Assembly: GCA_025062095.1 (NCBI GenBank)
Contig: JANXAZ010000007.1
Location: 46,204-110,203, forward strand
DNA: 64,000 bases
Direction: 5' to 3'
Source of the DNA: Geminicoccaceae bacterium
GTDB lineage: Bacteria; Pseudomonadota; Alphaproteobacteria; Geminicoccales; Geminicoccaceae
A model generated the notes under the pieces. It made no database searches. It saw only the letters and a list, made by a program, of their open reading frames with translations, and was not told the DNA's origin. The translations under genes were made by a program, and so were the position numbers. Positions 30,465-40,633 of the stretch are shown here, piece after piece (the stretch's first letter is position 1; each line of letters begins with the position of its first letter).

Positions 30465-30887
30465 ATGCGGCATCGGAAGCGCGGTCGCGGCTTGAGCCGG
30501 ACCTGGTCACATCGAAAGGCGCTCTTGGCCAATCTGGCCCAGGCGCTCGTCCACCACGAGCAGATCACGACCACGCTCGCCAAGGCCAAAGAGCTCAGAC
30601 CCGTGGTGGAGAAACTCATCACCTTGGGGAAGAGGGGCGATCTCCACGCGCGACGGCTGTTGATCGCCCGCACCCGCTCGGAGGCCACGGCCGACAAGCT
30701 CATCCGGGTCCTGGGCCCGCGCTACAAGGACCGTCCGGGCGGGTACTGCCGGATCCTCAAGGCGGGGTTCCGGCAAGGGGACAACGCTCCCCTGGCGGTG
30801 ATCGAGCTCGTCGATCGCGACGTCTCGGCCAAAGGCAAGCCCCTCGGCGCCCAAGGCGCGCCCGCGGCACCGGCCGGGGCGGCTTGA
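30465..30887 (+). CDS. rplQ: 50S ribosomal protein L17
   Basis: A 140-residue L17. Conserved: [40 protein letters not shown] and [20 protein letters not shown]. An Ala/Pro-rich tail follows residue 125. Last ribosomal gene of the block; the next gene starts only 19 bases later on the same strand. Confidence 0.98.
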   Translation: MRHRKRGRGLSRTWSHRKALLANLAQALVHHEQITTTLAKAKELRPVVEKLITLGKRGDLHARRLLIARTRSEATADKLIRVLGPRYKDRPGGYCRILKAGFRQGDNAPLAVIELVDRDVSAKGKPLGAQGAPAAPAGAA

Positions 30888-30906
30888 GACCGCGGCGGGG
30901 GGCGAG

Positions 30907-32312
30907 ATGTTCTCCCGCCTCGCCTCCGCTCTTCTCGTCGGCCTCGCCCTTCTGAGCGGCTGTGCGACGAGCGACGCGCAGCCGCTCGAGCCGGCTCGTT
31001 CCATCGAGCTCGGTGCGCGCTCCTCCTTCGCGCCGATCGTCCGCCGCGTCGCACCGGCGGTGGTGAGCATCACCAGCCGCAAGACCACGCTCGCCCGCGA
31101 GCCTTTCTTCGACGATCCTCTCTTTCAGTTCTTCTTCGGCCCCGGTGGGCTCGGTCGGCCTCGTCCGCGCATCGAAACGTCCTTGGGGTCGGGGGTCATC
31201 CTCCGCCCCGACGGGCTCGTGGTGACCAACCACCACGTGGTGGAGGGGGCGGAGGAGATCGAAGTCGTCCTCGCCGACCGGCGCAGCTTCAGGGCGCGCG
31301 TGTTGGGCTCCGATCGCGGCAGCGATCTCGCCTTCTTGAAGATCGACGTCCCGGGCGAGCGTCTGCCCACCGTCCCGCTCGGGGATTCGGACGCGATCGA
31401 AGTGGGCGACGTCGTCCTCGCCATCGGCAATCCCTTCGGTATCGGCCAGACCGTCACCTTGGGCATCGTCTCGGCCAAGAGCCGCACGCATCCGGCGCTC
31501 GAGAAAGACGTCTCCTTCATCCAGACCGATGCCGCGATCAATCCGGGCAACTCGGGCGGGGCCCTGGTCACCGCCGACGGCCGACTGATCGGCATCAACA
31601 CCGCGATCTTCACCCGCTCCGGCGGCTCGATCGGGATCGGCTTCGCGGTTCCCGCCAATCTCGTGGCGGCGCGGCTCGCCGCGCTCGAGGGCGGGCGCCG
31701 CGACCTCGCCCGTCCCTGGCTCGGCGCCGAAGTGCAGGCGGTGGACAGTGACATCGCCCGAGACCTCGGCCTCGACCGCCCGCGTGGGGTGCTCGTCCGG
31801 CGGGTGATCCCGGGCGGCCCCGCCGCCCGCGCGGGGCTGCGCGCCGGCGACGTGATCGAGAACGTGGACGGGGTGGCGGTCGACGATCCCTCGAGCCTGG
31901 CCTATCGGTTGAGCCTCAAACCCTTGGGCGAGCGCGTCCGGCTCGTGGTGCGGCGCGACGGCCAGGAGCGGGTGATCGGCTTGCCCTTGGAGCCGGCCGA
32001 GCGCCGGCCGCGCAACCTCGCCCGCCTCGAGGGACGCCATCCCTTGGACGGCCTCACCGTGGGCGAGCTCACTCCGGGCCTGGCCGAAGAGCTCGAGCTC
32101 GCGGGAGTGGAGCGCGGAGTCGTCGTGCTCGGTGTCGATCCCGCGCGCCTTGCCGCTCGCTTCGGATTCAGGCGGGGCGATCTCCTGGAGAGCGTCAACG
32201 GCCAGCCGGTGGCTTCGGTCGACGAGCTGCAGGCGGTTCTCCGACGCGGGGCGCGAGGGGGATGGCAGATCGGCGTACGCCGCGGCGATCAACGGCTCGT
32301 GTTGAGCGTGGG

Positions 32313-32316
<4 letters not shown>
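30907..32316 (+). CDS. HtrA/DegP-family serine protease, predicted lipoprotein
   Basis: A 469-residue Do-like protease for envelope quality control. The N terminus is a lipoprotein signal with lipobox LLSGC (Cys19), so it is probably membrane-anchored in the periplasm rather than soluble. Catalytic triad by motif: His110 (TNHHVVEG), Asp140 (GSDLAFLK) and Ser216 (NPGNSGGAL). Two PDZ domains follow (about 245-330 and 375-465), the first with GVLVRRVIPGGPAARAGLRA. It follows rplQ by 19 bases and may be read from the alpha operon. Whether it is DegP, DegQ or DegS-like cannot be set. Confidence 0.93.
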
Positions 32317-33679
<1,363 letters not shown>

Positions 33680-33683
<4 letters not shown>

Positions 33684-34741
33684 GCGAGGCCGCGAAGACC
33701 CGAGACCAACGCCCCGGCTCGCCCGAAGCGACGCAGCGGCGAGGGCGGGTCGAACAGCGCACCGTGGCGCCGGCCGAGGCCGGCTGGCGTCTCGATCGCT
33801 GGATCCGCACGCATTTCCCGGGCCTGGGCTTCGGCGAGATGCAGAAGCTCCTGCGCACCGGCCAGTTCCGGGTGGACGGAAAGCGCGCGGAAGGCTCGCT
33901 TCGCCTCCTCGCCGGCCAGACCGTGCGCGTCCCTCCGCTGCCAGAGACGGCGCGTGAGGCTCCTGCTGCCGAGGAGACGAAAAAGCGCCCGCTCACCCCC
34001 GCCGATCGGGCCTTCGTGCGCGGGCTTCTGATCTACGAGGACGATCGTATCCTCGCCTTCAACAAGCCGCCCGGGCTCGCCGTCCAGGGCGGCCCCAAGA
34101 CCACCCGCCATCTCGACGGTCTGCTCGAAGCCTTCGCCGAGCGCGGGGAGAAGCCGCGTCTCGTGCATCGCCTGGATCGAGACACGTCCGGTGTCGTGGT
34201 GGTCGCGCGCACGGCCGAAGTCGCCCGCGAGCTCGGCTTCGCCTTCCAGCAACGCCGGATCCGCAAGCTCTACTGGGCGATCCTGGTCAAAGGCCCCGAG
34301 CGCAACGAGGGCGAGATCGAGCTCCCGCTCGAAAAGCGCGGAGCCAAAGGACGCGAGAAAGTCGAGCCGGTGGAGGAGGAAGAAGAAGGCCGCTGGGCCA
34401 AGACCGCGTTCAAGGTGCTCGCCCGCGCGGGCAAGGTCGCCGCCTGGGTGGCCCTCCTGCCCTATACCGGGCGGACCCACCAGCTACGCGCGCATTGCGC
34501 CGCGATCGGGGCTCCGATCCTGGGCGACGGCAAGTACGGGGGCGAGCGCGCCCGCCTCGAAGGAGCGCCCAAGGGGCTCATGCTCCACGCCCGGGAGATC
34601 GAGATCCCGCGCCCCAAGGGCCGGCCGCTCCGCATCGCCGCCGATCCGCCGGAAGCCTTCCGCGCCGCTCTCGCCTGGCTCGGGCTCGAGCGGCCCGAGC
34701 TCCCCGGTGCTCGTCTCGACGACTGGCCCGAGGCCCGGTGA
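33680..34741 (+). CDS. RluA-family large-subunit pseudouridine synthase (RluC-like)
   Basis: A 353-residue enzyme that isomerises uridines of 23S rRNA. N-terminal S4 RNA-binding domain (about 36-85: WRLDRWIRTHFPGLGFGEMQ), then the catalytic domain with ILAFNKPPGLAVQGG and the signature HRLDRDTSG (163-171, catalytic Asp166), and PYTGRTHQLRAHCAAIGAPI. Start GTG 33680 overlaps the rarA stop (GTGA). The RluC assignment (U955/2504/2580) is likely from length and S4 domain, but RluD-type specificity is not excluded. Confidence 0.93.
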
Positions 34742-34812
34742 GCCCCGTGGTCGCCGGCCCTTGCCGGCCGCGGCTCGGGGCACGATTTGAGGAGCAGCCG
34801 GGATCGAAGTCC

Positions 34813-35493
34813 ATGACGCTGCGCCTCGCCATCTTCGATGTCGACGGAACCCTCGTCGACAGCCAGGCGACCATCGTCGCCTGCATGCAAGAGGCCTTCC
34901 GCGCCGAGAAGCTCGAGCCGCCGGCTCCCGAAGCCGTGCGCCGGATCGTCGGGCTCGCGCTGCCGCTCGCGACCGCCGCGCTCCTTCCCGAGCCCGACGC
35001 GGAACTCGCCGAGCGTCTGGCCGAGCATTACAAGCGCGCGTTCTTCGCCCGGCGCGCTCGCCCCGATTTCGACGAGCCGCTCTTTCCGGGAGCGCGCGAG
35101 GTGCTCGATGCGCTCGCGCGCGAAGGATGGCTTCTGGGGGTGGCGACCGGCAAGGCGATGCGCGGTCTCAAAGCCGTGCTCGCGCGCCACGGTCTCGAGC
35201 GCCACTTCGTGACCTTGCAGACGGCCGACCGGCATCCTTCCAAGCCGCATCCGGCGATGATCGAGGCCGCGCTCGCCGAGACCGGGGCGGCGCGCGAGGC
35301 CACGGTCATGATCGGGGACACGAGTTTCGACGTCCTCATGGCGAAAGCGGCCGGGGTCGCGCCCATCGGCGTGGCGTGGGGCAATCATCCGGTCGAGGAG
35401 CTCTACGCCGCCGGGGCCCGATGCGTGCTCTCGCGGTTCGAAGAGCTTCTCGACCATCTGCGCGAGCCCGCACGCATCCGGCCGGTCGCCTGA
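34813..35493 (+). CDS. HAD-superfamily phosphatase, phosphoglycolate phosphatase-like
   Basis: A 226-residue HAD hydrolase. Motif I IFDVDGTLVDS (Asp9 nucleophile, Asp11 acid/base), motif II VATGKAMRG, the motif III lysine in HPSKPHPAM, and motif IV MIGDTSFDVLMAKAAG. A helical cap lies between residues 17 and 90 (subclass I). The substrate is not predictable; Gph/pyrophosphatase-like members are closest in pattern. It follows the pseudouridine synthase in the same direction after 71 bases. Confidence 0.9.
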   Translation: MTLRLAIFDVDGTLVDSQATIVACMQEAFRAEKLEPPAPEAVRRIVGLALPLATAALLPEPDAELAERLAEHYKRAFFARRARPDFDEPLFPGAREVLDALAREGWLLGVATGKAMRGLKAVLARHGLERHFVTLQTADRHPSKPHPAMIEAALAETGAAREATVMIGDTSFDVLMAKAAGVAPIGVAWGNHPVEELYAAGARCVLSRFEELLDHLREPARIRPVA

Positions 35494-35554
35494 CCGTCAC
35501 GGTCGGCGGGGAAGGAACGGGAACGGGAAGACGCGATGGCGGGGGAGACGAGCG

Positions 35555-37978
35555 TTGAGCACCGGACGGTGGATTCGTTGGTTCGGCGAGCTCTCGATGG
35601 CCGATGTCGCGCTCGTGGGCGGCAAGAACGCTTCTTTGGGCGAGCTCGTGCGCGAGCTCTCGCCCTTGGGCGTGCGGATCCCGAACGGTTTCGCAATCAC
35701 CGCGGAGGCTTTCCGCGCGACGATCGCCCGCGCCGGCATCGAGCCCGAGCTCAGAAGAGCGCTATCGGGGCTCGACAAGCGCGACGTCGCCGCCCTCGCC
35801 CGCGCCGGGGCGCGCTGTCGCGAGCTCGTCTACGCCGCCGGCCTGCCCGCCGACATCGAGGCCGAGATCCTCGACGCCTACGAGCGGCTCGAAGGGGAAT
35901 ACGGTCCCGAGCTCTCCTTGGCCGTACGGTCCTCGGCGACCGCGGAGGACCTCCCCACCGCGAGCTTCGCCGGCCAGCACGACACTTATCTCAACGTGCG
36001 CGGCCGCGCGATGCTCCTGGACGCCGTGCGCCGCTGCATGGCCTCGCTGTTCACCGACCGGGCGATCTCCTATCGCATCGACAAGGGTTTCGATCACTTC
36101 AAGGTGGCGCTTTCGGTGGGCGTGCAGAAAATGGTCCGCTCCGATCTCGGAGCGGCCGGGGTGATGTTCTCGATCGACACCGAGACCGGTTTTCCCGACG
36201 TCGTCTTTCTCACCGGTGCTTGGGGTCTGGGGGAGAACGTCGTCCAGGGAGCGGTCGACGTCGACGAGTGGTACGTGCACAAGCCCACCTTCGAACTCGG
36301 CAAGCGCGCCGTCTTGCGCCGCCGGCTCGGCGCCAAGAAGGTCAAGATGGTCTACGCCGAGGGCCGCACGCGCGAGGCGGTGATCAACAAGCCGACCTCG
36401 CCGGAAGAGCGGCGGCGGTTCTGCCTTTCCGACGAACAGGTGCTCGAGCTCGCCGGCTGGGCGATCGCGATCGAAAAACATTATTCCCGCAAGGCCGGAC
36501 GGCCCATGCCCATGGACATGGAATGGGCGTTGGACGGGCTCGACGGCCGGCTCTACCTCGTCCAGGCGCGCCCGGAGACCGTGGCCTCGCAGCGCCGCGA
36601 ACCGGTGGTCGAGACGTGGCGTCTTCTGGGCTCGGGGCGCGTGCTGGTGGCCGGTCGCGCGGTGGGCACCAAGATCGCTTCGGGATCGGCGCGCATCGTC
36701 AGGGACCCGCGGGATCTCGCCTCGTTCCGCGACAGCGAGGTGCTCGTCGCCGATACCACGACGCCCGACTGGGAGCCGGTGATGAAGCGCGCGGCGGCGA
36801 TCGTCACCAATCGCGGCGGGCGGACCTGTCACGCCGCGATCGTCGCCCGCGAGCTCGGCATTCCGGCGGTGGTGGGCGCGGAAGGGGCGACGCGGGCGAT
36901 CGCCGAAGGCGCCACCGTCACCGTGTCCTGTGCGGAAGGCGAGGTCGGCAAGGTCTACGAGGGCGCCGTGCCCTTCGAGGTCCGCCGCGTCGATCTCGCG
37001 ACGCTCGAGCGGCCCAAGACCCGGGTGATGATCAACCTGGGCAATCCCGATCTCGCCTTCGGCCTCGCTTCGCTCCCCGCCGACGGGGTCGGGCTCGCGC
37101 GGCTGGAATTCGTGATCAGCGAGGACATCCGGGTGCACCCGATGGCGCTTCTGTACCCCGAGCGGGTGAGCGACCCGGCGGAGCGCCGTGCGATCGCCGA
37201 GCTCCTCGAAGGATGGTCTTCGCCTCGGGATTATTTCGTCACCAAGCTCTCCGAGGCGGTGGGCACGATCTGCGCCGCCTTCTGGCCGCGTCCCGTGGTC
37301 GTCCGGCTCTCGGATTTCAAGAGCAACGAATACGCACGCCTGTTGGGCGGGCGCGATTTCGAACCTCGCGAAGAGAACCCCATGTTGGGCTGGCGCGGGG
37401 CGGCGCGCTACGTGCATCCCGGCTATCGCGAGGCCTTCGCGCTCGAATGCCGGGCGATGCGGCGGGTCCGGGAGGTGATGGGTCTCACCAATCTCGTCGT
37501 CATGATCCCCTTCTGCCGACGCGTGCAGGAGGCCGACGCGGTGCTCGCGGCGATGGCCGAGGAGGGGCTCGTGCGCGGCAGAGACGGGCTCGAGGTCTAT
37601 GTCATGTGCGAGATCCCGAGCAATGTGATCAACCTCGACGCCTTCGCGCAGCGCTTCGACGGTTTCTCGATCGGCTCCAACGATCTCACCCAGCTCGTGC
37701 TCGGGGTCGACCGCGACAGCGCGCTCGTCGCCGAGGCCTTCGACGAGCGCGATCCCGCCGTCACCGCCTTCTTGCGGCAGGCGGTGGAAGGTGCGCGCCG
37801 CGCCGGCCGGCACATCGGGATCTGCGGCCAGGCGCCTTCGGACTATCCCGAGATCGCGGCGTTCCTGGTCGAGTGCGGGATCGAATCGATGAGCGTCGCG
37901 CCCGACGTGCTCGTGCGCACGATCGAACTCGTCCGCGAAGTCGAACGCCGCAGAGGCGTGGAGGCGCGCTCGGCATGA
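35555..37978 (+). CDS. ppsA: Phosphoenolpyruvate synthase (pyruvate, water dikinase)
   Basis: An 807-residue enzyme making PEP from pyruvate and ATP for gluconeogenesis. N-terminal ATP-binding domain starts with VGGKNASLGELVREL and has VRSSATAEDLPTASFAGQHD. The swivelling phosphohistidine domain has GGRTCHAAIVARELGIPAV with His426. The C-terminal PEP domain has GLARLEFVI, SIGSNDLTQLVLGVDRD and GICGQAPSDYPE. Length and these motifs separate it from PPDK and PTS enzyme I. Start TTG 35555, with GGGGGAG 7 bases upstream. The stop overlaps the next start (ATGA). Confidence 0.95.
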   Translation: MSTGRWIRWFGELSMADVALVGGKNASLGELVRELSPLGVRIPNGFAITAEAFRATIARAGIEPELRRALSGLDKRDVAALARAGARCRELVYAAGLPADIEAEILDAYERLEGEYGPELSLAVRSSATAEDLPTASFAGQHDTYLNVRGRAMLLDAVRRCMASLFTDRAISYRIDKGFDHFKVALSVGVQKMVRSDLGAAGVMFSIDTETGFPDVVFLTGAWGLGENVVQGAVDVDEWYVHKPTFELGKRAVLRRRLGAKKVKMVYAEGRTREAVINKPTSPEERRRFCLSDEQVLELAGWAIAIEKHYSRKAGRPMPMDMEWALDGLDGRLYLVQARPETVASQRREPVVETWRLLGSGRVLVAGRAVGTKIASGSARIVRDPRDLASFRDSEVLVADTTTPDWEPVMKRAAAIVTNRGGRTCHAAIVARELGIPAVVGAEGATRAIAEGATVTVSCAEGEVGKVYEGAVPFEVRRVDLATLERPKTRVMINLGNPDLAFGLASLPADGVGLARLEFVISEDIRVHPMALLYPERVSDPAERRAIAELLEGWSSPRDYFVTKLSEAVGTICAAFWPRPVVVRLSDFKSNEYARLLGGRDFEPREENPMLGWRGAARYVHPGYREAFALECRAMRRVREVMGLTNLVVMIPFCRRVQEADAVLAAMAEEGLVRGRDGLEVYVMCEIPSNVINLDAFAQRFDGFSIGSNDLTQLVLGVDRDSALVAEAFDERDPAVTAFLRQAVEGARRAGRHIGICGQAPSDYPEIAAFLVECGIESMSVAPDVLVRTIELVREVERRRGVEARSA

Positions 37979-38676
37979 GACGCTTTTATCGCGCGGTGTC
38001 GGTGGACGAGAGCCCGCCGCCGAGCGCGGTGCTGCTCGACGGGCGACCGGTGCGGACACCGGCGCGGCAGATCCTGAAGTTGCCGACACGCGCGCTCGCG
38101 CACGCCGTGGCCGAAGAATGGGACGGCCAGAAGGAGCGGATCGAGCCGCACACCATGCCCTTGACCCGGCTCGCGGTGACGGCGACCGATCTCATGCCCC
38201 AACGGCGCGCCGATGCGATCGACGAGGTGGTGGCTTATGCCGCGACCGAGCTCTTGTGCTACCGGGCGACCTCGCCGGTCGAGCTCGCGCAGCGTCAGCA
38301 GGAGCGTTGGCAACCCTGGCTCGACTGGTTGGCCGAAACCTACGGGGCGCGCCTGCATCCCGTCCGCACTCTCGATCCCGCTCCGCAGCCGCAATCGAGC
38401 CTTTCCGCCTTGCGCGCGGTGGTGGAATCGGTCGCCGATTGGCCGCTCGTGGGTCTGCACGCGGCGGTGACCACCACCGGCTCGCTCGTCCTCGGCCTGG
38501 CTCTGTGGCGGGGGGTGCTGTCCGCCGAGCGCGCGTTCACCCTCGCCCAGCTCGACGAACTCTACGAGATCGAGCGCTGGGGCGAAGAGCGCGAGCAACA
38601 ACGTCGCCTCGCCGCGCTGCGGCGCGATCTCGCCGCCGCCGAGCGGTTCTTGCGCCTGCTCAAGGAAAAAACGTGA
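37975..38676 (+). CDS. ATP12-family F1-ATPase assembly chaperone
   Basis: A 233-residue protein of the Atp12 family, which binds F1 alpha subunits during ATP synthase assembly in mitochondria and alphaproteobacteria. Seen: MRRFYRAVSVDE, VLLDGRPVRTPARQILKLPT, VAEEWDGQKERIEPHTMPL, a TATDL segment, and WQPWLDWLAETYGARL. Cytoplasmic, no signal. Overlaps ppsA by 4 bases, so translationally coupled. A strong marker of the taxonomic class. Confidence 0.93.
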   Translation: MRRFYRAVSVDESPPPSAVLLDGRPVRTPARQILKLPTRALAHAVAEEWDGQKERIEPHTMPLTRLAVTATDLMPQRRADAIDEVVAYAATELLCYRATSPVELAQRQQERWQPWLDWLAETYGARLHPVRTLDPAPQPQSSLSALRAVVESVADWPLVGLHAAVTTTGSLVLGLALWRGVLSAERAFTLAQLDELYEIERWGEEREQQRRLAALRRDLAAAERFLRLLKEKT

Positions 38677-38750
38677 TCGCTCGCGCGCGCTCGACGCCTT
38701 CCGACAGCCGTTTCGCGCACACCGAAACGCGCTTGCGCGCGCGGACGATC
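38675..38750 (+). other. Nested stem-loop after the ATP12 gene
   Basis: Outer arms GATCG (38675-38679)/CGATC (38746-38750) and GCGCGCGC (38683-38690)/GCGCGCGC (38735-38742) enclose a perfect inner hairpin CGTTTCG (38709-38715)/CGAAACG (38723-38729). It begins inside the stop codon. No T-run. Could be a Rho-independent-like 3' end or mRNA stabiliser. Confidence 0.45.
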
Positions 38751-38997
38751 CGCTCGACCGCGACGAATTCGCGGTAGTGCGCGAAAGGTAAAGCGCGACG
38801 GCGCGGGTTCTGCGGCTCGCGCGGGCTTCGCTCGCCCGGATCGGGCGGTTCCGTGTGGCGAAGAGCGGGGGCGGTTCGCGGGCGCGCTCTTCCGCGCCGG
38901 CGCAGGGGGCGTCTTTGCCGCAGCGCAACAAACTGCTAGCCGAGCGGCCACGGAACGGTCACGCGAGCGACTTCGTCGCGGGCGAAGGGGACGAACG
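38751..38997 (+). other. Non-coding gap before pccB
   Basis: Rest of a 321-base gene-free stretch (38677-38997). No convincing small gene, tRNA or repeat family is seen. It contains a CCGCGA/TCGCGG dyad around 38758-38774 and a weak promoter at 38914-38941. Confidence 0.5.
38914..38941 (+). promoter_or_regulatory. Weak candidate promoter for pccB
   Basis: TTGCCG (38914-38919), a 16-base spacer and TAGCCG (38936-38941), 57 bases before pccB. It shares the TTGnnn...CTAnnn look of other promoters in this window, but the -10 box is poor. Confidence 0.35.
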
Positions 38998-40530
38998 GTG
39001 CAAGAGATCCTCGAGAAACTCGAGCAGAAGCGCCAGGCCGCGCGGCTCGGTGGCGGCAGGCGGCGGATCGAAGCGCAGCACGCGCGGGGCAAGCTCACCG
39101 CGCGCGAACGGATCGAGCTCTTGCTCGATCCCGGCTCGTTCGAAGAGACGGACATGTTCGTCGAGCACCGCTGCACCGACTTCGGGATGGACCAGCAGCA
39201 TATCCCGGGCGACGGGGTGGTGACCGGGCAAGGGACGATCGACGGCCGTCTCGTCTTCGTGTTCGCTCAGGACTTCACGGTCTTCGGCGGGTCGCTCTCG
39301 GAGGCCCACGCCGAGAAGATCTGCAAGATCATGGACCGGGCGATCAAGGTCGGCGCCCCGGTGATCGGACTCAACGACTCGGGCGGAGCCCGCATCCAAG
39401 AAGGTGTCGCCTCGCTCGCCGGTTACGCCGAAGTCTTCCAGCGCAACGTCTTGGCCTCCGGCGTGATCCCCCAGATCTCGGTCATCATGGGCCCTTGCGC
39501 GGGCGGTGCCGTCTACAGTCCGGCGATGACCGATTTCATCTTCATGGTCCAGGACAGCTCGTACATGTTCGTGACCGGGCCGGACGTCGTCAAAACGGTC
39601 ACCAACGAGATCGTGACGGCGGAAGAACTCGGCGGCGCCACGACCCACACCCAGCGCTCGGGTGTGGCCGATCTCGCCTTCGAAAGCGACGTCGAGGCGC
39701 TGGCGGAAGTGCGCAGGCTCTTCGGCTTCTTGCCGTTGAACAACCGCGAGAAGCCGCCCGTGCGTCCGACCGACGATCCGCCGGATCGGGAGGAGCCGTC
39801 CTTGGACACGCTGGTGCCCGCCAACCCGAACAAGCCCTACGACATGAAGGAATTGATCTACAAGGTCGTGGACGAGGGCGAGTTCTTCGAGATCGCACCG
39901 GATTTCGCCAAGAACATCATCACCGGCTTCGCCCGGATCGAAGGTTCGACCGTCGGTATCGTCGCCAACCAGCCGATGGTTCTCGCCGGCTGCCTGGACA
40001 TCGACAGCTCGCGCAAGGCGGCGCGCTTCGTCCGATTCTGCGACTGTTTCAACATCCCGCTCGTGACCTTCGTCGACGTGCCGGGGTTCCTGCCCGGCAC
40101 CGCGCAGGAATACGGCGGGATCATCAAACACGGCGCCAAGCTCCTCTACGCCTATGCCGAGGCCACGGTACCGAAGGTCACGGTGATCACCCGCAAGGCC
40201 TACGGCGGCGCCTATGTCGTCATGGCCTCCAAACACTTGCGCGGCGACGTCAACTACGCCTGGCCCACCGCGGAGATCGCGGTCATGGGGCCCAAAGGCG
40301 CGGTCGAGATCATCTTCAGGGCCGATCTCGGCGATCCCGCGAAGATCGAGCAGCGCACGCAAGACTATCGCGAGCGCTTCGCCAACCCCTTCGTCGCCGC
40401 TCGGCGCGGGTTCATCGACGACGTCATCATGCCGCACGGGACGCGCCGACGCATCGCCCAGTCGTTGCGCTGGCTCAGGACCAAGAAGCTCGAGTACCCG
40501 TGGAAGAAGCACGGCAACATCCCCCTCTGA
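38998..40530 (+). CDS. pccB: Propionyl-CoA carboxylase beta subunit
   Basis: A 510-residue carboxyltransferase subunit that moves the carboxyl group from biotin to propionyl-CoA, giving methylmalonyl-CoA. Crotonase-fold tandem domains with [54 protein letters not shown] and, in the C half, [20 protein letters not shown] and [12 protein letters not shown]. Start GTG 38998 with AAGGGG 7-8 bases upstream. The alpha subunit follows 103 bases later. A methylcrotonyl- or acetyl-CoA substrate is less likely by pattern. Confidence 0.93.
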   Translation: MQEILEKLEQKRQAARLGGGRRRIEAQHARGKLTARERIELLLDPGSFEETDMFVEHRCTDFGMDQQHIPGDGVVTGQGTIDGRLVFVFAQDFTVFGGSLSEAHAEKICKIMDRAIKVGAPVIGLNDSGGARIQEGVASLAGYAEVFQRNVLASGVIPQISVIMGPCAGGAVYSPAMTDFIFMVQDSSYMFVTGPDVVKTVTNEIVTAEELGGATTHTQRSGVADLAFESDVEALAEVRRLFGFLPLNNREKPPVRPTDDPPDREEPSLDTLVPANPNKPYDMKELIYKVVDEGEFFEIAPDFAKNIITGFARIEGSTVGIVANQPMVLAGCLDIDSSRKAARFVRFCDCFNIPLVTFVDVPGFLPGTAQEYGGIIKHGAKLLYAYAEATVPKVTVITRKAYGGAYVVMASKHLRGDVNYAWPTAEIAVMGPKGAVEIIFRADLGDPAKIEQRTQDYRERFANPFVAARRGFIDDVIMPHGTRRRIAQSLRWLRTKKLEYPWKKHGNIPL

Positions 40531-40633
40531 GGGGCCGCCGCGGGCCGTGCCTTCGGTCGCGCGTCCCCGGGCGCTGGCCCCGAGGGCCGGGGAATGCTAG
40601 GCGAGAGCCGAGCGTCGGGAACGGGATTTCGAG

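Noticed and set aside
34750..34770. GCCGGC-CCTT-GCCGGC hairpin after the pseudouridine synthase as terminator
   Set aside because: The arm is self-complementary GC-rich sequence common here, and no T-run follows.
35536..37974. Upstream extension of the ATP12 frame through ppsA
   Set aside because: Out-of-frame shadow; homology begins at ATG 37975, which overlaps the ppsA stop.
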